64,000 bases of DNA. Source: Ostreiculturibacter nitratireducens (GTDB lineage: Bacteria > Pseudomonadota > Alphaproteobacteria > Rhodobacterales > Rhodobacteraceae). Below, piece after piece: positions 62,120-64,000 of the stretch. Numbering within the stretch: the first letter of the stretch is position 1; every line of letters begins with the position of its first letter. The stretch is taken from NCBI RefSeq assembly GCF_032670585.1, contig NZ_JAVQHL010000004.1:124001-188000 (forward strand), in the 5' to 3' direction. The position numbers were made by a program, and so were the translations under genes. A model generated the notes under the pieces. The model was given only the letters and a program-made list of their open reading frames with translations. It had not been told where the DNA came from and made no database searches.

Positions 62120-62452
62120 TCAGAACGAACGGCGAACGTCGGTCACAAGCCCGGCAAAAGAAAGGGCCGCCGGGTAGAAGGTCCCCTGCGCCGGCCTGCG
62201 CCGATCAGGCGACGCTGAGACGCTGAGACGCTCGGCGGTCAAGACCTGATCCGGGACCGGCAAGTGAGGCGTGCGATCGGCGTTCCGACCCGTCGCAAGC
62301 GTGGGCCTATCGATCGAAGGCGCGAGCGTCGAGACTACTTCCTGCTTAGGTTGCCCGACTGGCGGGCCGAAGTCCACTTGCGTCGCCAGCACGGCGCCCG
62401 AAAGGCCGCCGCAAAGGACGGCTGCCAGCGCGACTTTCGCCTGAATATTCAA
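62120..62452 (-). CDS. Hypothetical protein upstream of uvrA, start uncertain
   Basis: About 110 residues from TTG 62452. A hydrophobic N-terminal segment (IQAKVALAAVLCGGLSGAVLA) looks like a signal or anchor, followed by a proline-rich, unrecognised tail. The GGAGG before the TTG is only one base away; an ATT two codons later has better spacing but is a rare start. An open frame extends further to 62572 without a ribosome site. The last codons (DVRRSF) coincide with the LexA box, so either the box lies inside a real gene end or the gene is spurious. Confidence 0.4.
   Translation of the reverse strand: MNIQAKVALAAVLCGGLSGAVLATQVDFGPPVGQPKQEVVSTLAPSIDRPTLATGRNADRTPHLPVPDQVLTAERLSVSASPDRRRPAQGTFYPAALSFAGLVTDVRRSF
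62123..62137 (-). promoter_or_regulatory. LexA box upstream of uvrA
   Basis: On the minus strand GTTC-N7-GTTC (on the plus strand GAAC at 62123-62126 and 62134-62137), the same form and spacing as the sites at lexA. It lies 68-82 bases upstream of the uvrA start, inside the end of a doubtful open frame. uvrA is a known SOS gene. Confidence 0.85.
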
Positions 62453-62586
62453 TCCTCCAGACCCCAGTCGCGCACCAGATTGCGATGCATCGGGTTGAAG
62501 AGCCCAAGCGGGCGCGGTGACAGCCGACCGACGATGAGTTAGAGCCACCGTGACAGGCAAAAAATCGGCCAAAAGGGATTTCCCTC

Positions 62587-62614
62587 TTTACACATTCTCG
62601 TTTTTGAATATTTT
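62587..62614 (+). promoter_or_regulatory. Possible promoter of the rhodanese gene
   Basis: TTTACA (62587-62592), 16-base spacer, TATTTT (62609-62614), in an unusually A/T-rich stretch 85 bases before the rhodanese ATG. The rest of 62453-62698 holds nothing else that I can recognise. Confidence 0.45.
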
Positions 62615-62698
62615 TTGCGCGAAGCGCTTGATCCCGCCTCGGCGCCACCCACATGATTTCCAACACACGCTTCCATGAGCGAGAGGAACACAGAGAAC

Positions 62699-63067
62699 AT
62701 GTTTTCTTTCCTGAACCGCGGCGCAGGCCCCCGCGTTGAACGCATTGCAGCCAACGAGGCCGTCGCACGCTCCGCCGCCGGCGAGATCATCATCATCGAC
62801 GTGCGCGAACAGGCCGAGGTCGCGGCCTCGGGCAAGGCGCAGGGCGCGCTCCACGTGCCGCTGATGACGCTCGCCATGCGCTGCGATCCCCGCAGCCCCG
62901 AATGCCTTCCAGAACTCGACCCCGCGAAGCCGGTCGCGCTCTACTGCGCGAGCGGAGGGCGGAGCCATCGCGCCGGCGAGATGCTCATCTCGATGGGCTA
63001 TGCCGAGGTCTACAACATCGGCGGCCTCTACGACTGGCACGCCGCCGGCGGCGCGATCACGCGCTGA
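62699..63067 (+). CDS. Rhodanese-like domain protein
   Basis: 122 residues, single rhodanese domain: VERIAANEAVARSAAGEIIIIDVREQAEV, GALHVPL, and the active-site loop ALYCASGGRSHRAGEMLISMG with the catalytic cysteine; the end GGLYDWHAAGG is typical. Stand-alone sulphur carrier or transferase in the cytoplasm. ATG 62699 (MFSFLNRG) fits the family better than ATG 62675. No partner is apparent nearby. Confidence 0.92.
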   Translation: MFSFLNRGAGPRVERIAANEAVARSAAGEIIIIDVREQAEVAASGKAQGALHVPLMTLAMRCDPRSPECLPELDPAKPVALYCASGGRSHRAGEMLISMGYAEVYNIGGLYDWHAAGGAITR

Positions 63068-63116
63068 CGGGAACGAGATCGGGGGCCCGAGGCCCCCGTG
63101 CCTGTAACGAGTATGC

Positions 63117-63141
63117 GGGCGGGGACTTCCCCGCCCCTTTT
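63117..63141. terminator. Terminator between rhodanese and lpdA
   Basis: GGGCGGGG (63117-63124), loop ACTT, CCCCGCCC (63129-63136), then CTTTT. A second GC hairpin, GGGGGCC with GGCCCCC around CGA (63081-63097), lies 14 bases after the rhodanese stop. Confidence 0.8.
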
Positions 63142-64000
63142 CATATGTGCAGCGCGCGACCGTAGGCGTCGAGCACGGCTTCGTGCATCATCTCGGACAG
63201 TGTCGGGTGCGGGAAGACCGTGTTCATCAGGTCCTCTTCCGTCGTCTCGAGAGCACGGCCGACGACGTAGCCCTGGATCAGCTCGGTGACTTCCGCGCCG
63301 ACCATGTGCGCGCCCAGAAGCTCACCGGTCTTGGCGTCGAAGACGGTCTTGATCATGCCCTCGGCTTCGCCCAGCGCGATCGCCTTGCCGTTGCCTATGA
63401 AGGGGAAGCGGCCGACCTTGACCTCGTAACCCGCTTCCTTCGCCTTCGCCTCCGTCAGGCCGACGCTGGCGACCTGCGGGTGGCAGTAGGTGCAGCCCGC
63501 GATGGAGTTCGGCTTGATCGGGTGCGGGTGCTTTCCGGCGACAAGCTCCGCGACCATCACGCCTTCATGGCTCGCCTTGTGCGCAAGCCAGGGCGCGCCG
63601 GCGATGTCGCCGATCGCGTAAAGTCCCTCGACGCCGGTGCGGCAGTATTCGTCCGTCACGACATGGGTGCGGTCGATCTTCACGCCCAGGCCTTCCAGCC
63701 CGAGGTTTTCGACATTGCCGACGATGCCGACCGCCGAGATAACCGTGTCGAACTCCATCGTCTCGGTCTTGCCGCTGGCCTCGATATGCGCGGTCACCTT
63801 GCCGGCCGCGCGGTCGAGCTTCTTGACCGTGGATTTCTCCATGATCTTCATGCCCTGCTTGACGAACTGCTTCTTCGCGAAGGCGGAAATCTCCGCGTCC
63901 TCGACCGGAAGGACGCGGTCCATGACCTCGACCACCGTCGTGTCGGCGCCGAGCGTGTTGAAGAAGGAGGCGAATTCGATGCCGATGGCGCCCGAGCCGA
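63141..64000 (-). CDS. lpdA: Dihydrolipoyl dehydrogenase, C-terminal part
   Basis: The frame is open through the end of the window, so the N-terminal part with the FAD-binding and redox-disulphide motifs is missing; about 285 residues remain. Visible are the NAD-binding motif (GSGAIGIEFASFFNTLGADT), IGDIAGAPWLAHKASHEG with the FAD-binding aspartate, and the C-terminal dimer domain (CTYCHPQVASVGLTEAKAKE) ending in the active-site segment FPHPTLSEMMHEAV with the His-Glu pair. It is the E3 subunit of 2-oxoacid dehydrogenases. The ORF start at 63935 is an internal valine codon. Confidence 0.95.
   Translation of the reverse strand, partial: GSGAIGIEFASFFNTLGADTTVVEVMDRVLPVEDAEISAFAKKQFVKQGMKIMEKSTVKKLDRAAGKVTAHIEASGKTETMEFDTVISAVGIVGNVENLGLEGLGVKIDRTHVVTDEYCRTGVEGLYAIGDIAGAPWLAHKASHEGVMVAELVAGKHPHPIKPNSIAGCTYCHPQVASVGLTEAKAKEAGYEVKVGRFPFIGNGKAIALGEAEGMIKTVFDAKTGELLGAHMVGAEVTELIQGYVVGRALETTEEDLMNTVFPHPTLSEMMHEAVLDAYGRALHI

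Noticed and set aside
62686..62698. GAAC-N5-GAAC before the rhodanese gene as a LexA box
   Set aside because: Spacing is five rather than seven, which breaks the helical register of the known site.

Overview
The window looks like ordinary chromosome of a high-GC alphaproteobacterium of the Rhodobacteraceae (Rhodobacter/Paracoccus/Roseobacter type). The evidence is the ppiD-trpE-trpGDC-moaC-moeA-lexA gene order, LexA boxes of the alphaproteobacterial GAAC-N7-GAAC form, CcmE/CcmF/CcmH cytochrome c maturation, a fused indolepyruvate:ferredoxin oxidoreductase, and a holin/muramidase pair of the gene-transfer-agent (GTA) lysis type. I see no rRNA, tRNA, insertion sequence, integrase or CRISPR array. 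One gene, a SnoaL-like protein, is visibly frameshifted.

Layout. 1-9.4 kb: end of a periplasmic PpiD-type foldase, trpE, an opposing divergent polysaccharide deacetylase, then trpG-trpD-trpC-moaC-moeA and lexA, whose promoter carries three LexA half-sites. 9.5-14.5 kb: comEC (minus), gltX, gltA. 14.6-20.7 kb (minus strand): argC, ccmE, GTA-type endolysin and holin, ccmF, ccmH and an enoyl-CoA hydratase, so the lysis pair sits inside the ccm genes. 20.9-27.4 kb (minus): a DctPQM TRAP transporter with its DctB/DctD two-component system; DctD is unusual in its AAA+ core. 27.5-29.3 kb: epmA divergent from its substrate gene efp. 29.4-36 kb (minus): broken SnoaL gene, DUF1684, murI, an acyltransferase and a 1131-residue indolepyruvate oxidoreductase facing a LysR regulator across a palindrome. 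37-43.4 kb: a candidate small RNA, purL, bolA and grxD, zapA with a coiled-coil partner, and transketolase. 43.4-45.6 kb: DUF808, DUF2267 and an HPF/cold-shock fusion around two FNR/CRP-like boxes. 45.8-48.1 kb: two tandem gap genes separated by an untracked 47-residue membrane protein, each preceded by LacI-type palindromes. 48.2-49.2 kb: coaD and a CBS protein. 49.3-56.6 kb: a valine-degradation region (LysR, mmsA, isobutyryl-CoA dehydrogenase, 3-hydroxyisobutyryl-CoA hydrolase, mmsB). 56.7-58.2 kb: an RcnB-like periplasmic protein, a Crp/Fnr regulator with an apparent CTG start, a palindrome, and DUF2892. 58.3-64 kb: patatin-uvrA operon with a LexA box, rhodanese, and the start-less end of lpdA.

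How the parts connect. trp, tkt, gap, gltA and lpdA are central metabolism. LexA should control itself and uvrA, and because the patatin gene overlaps uvrA by four bases it may be SOS-coupled too. The most interesting items for follow-up are the small RNA upstream of purL, the twin gap genes with different predicted cofactor use and shared operators, the lysis pair with a ribosome-site hairpin, the degenerate DctD, and the tandem FNR-like boxes at the HPF/cold-shock gene.
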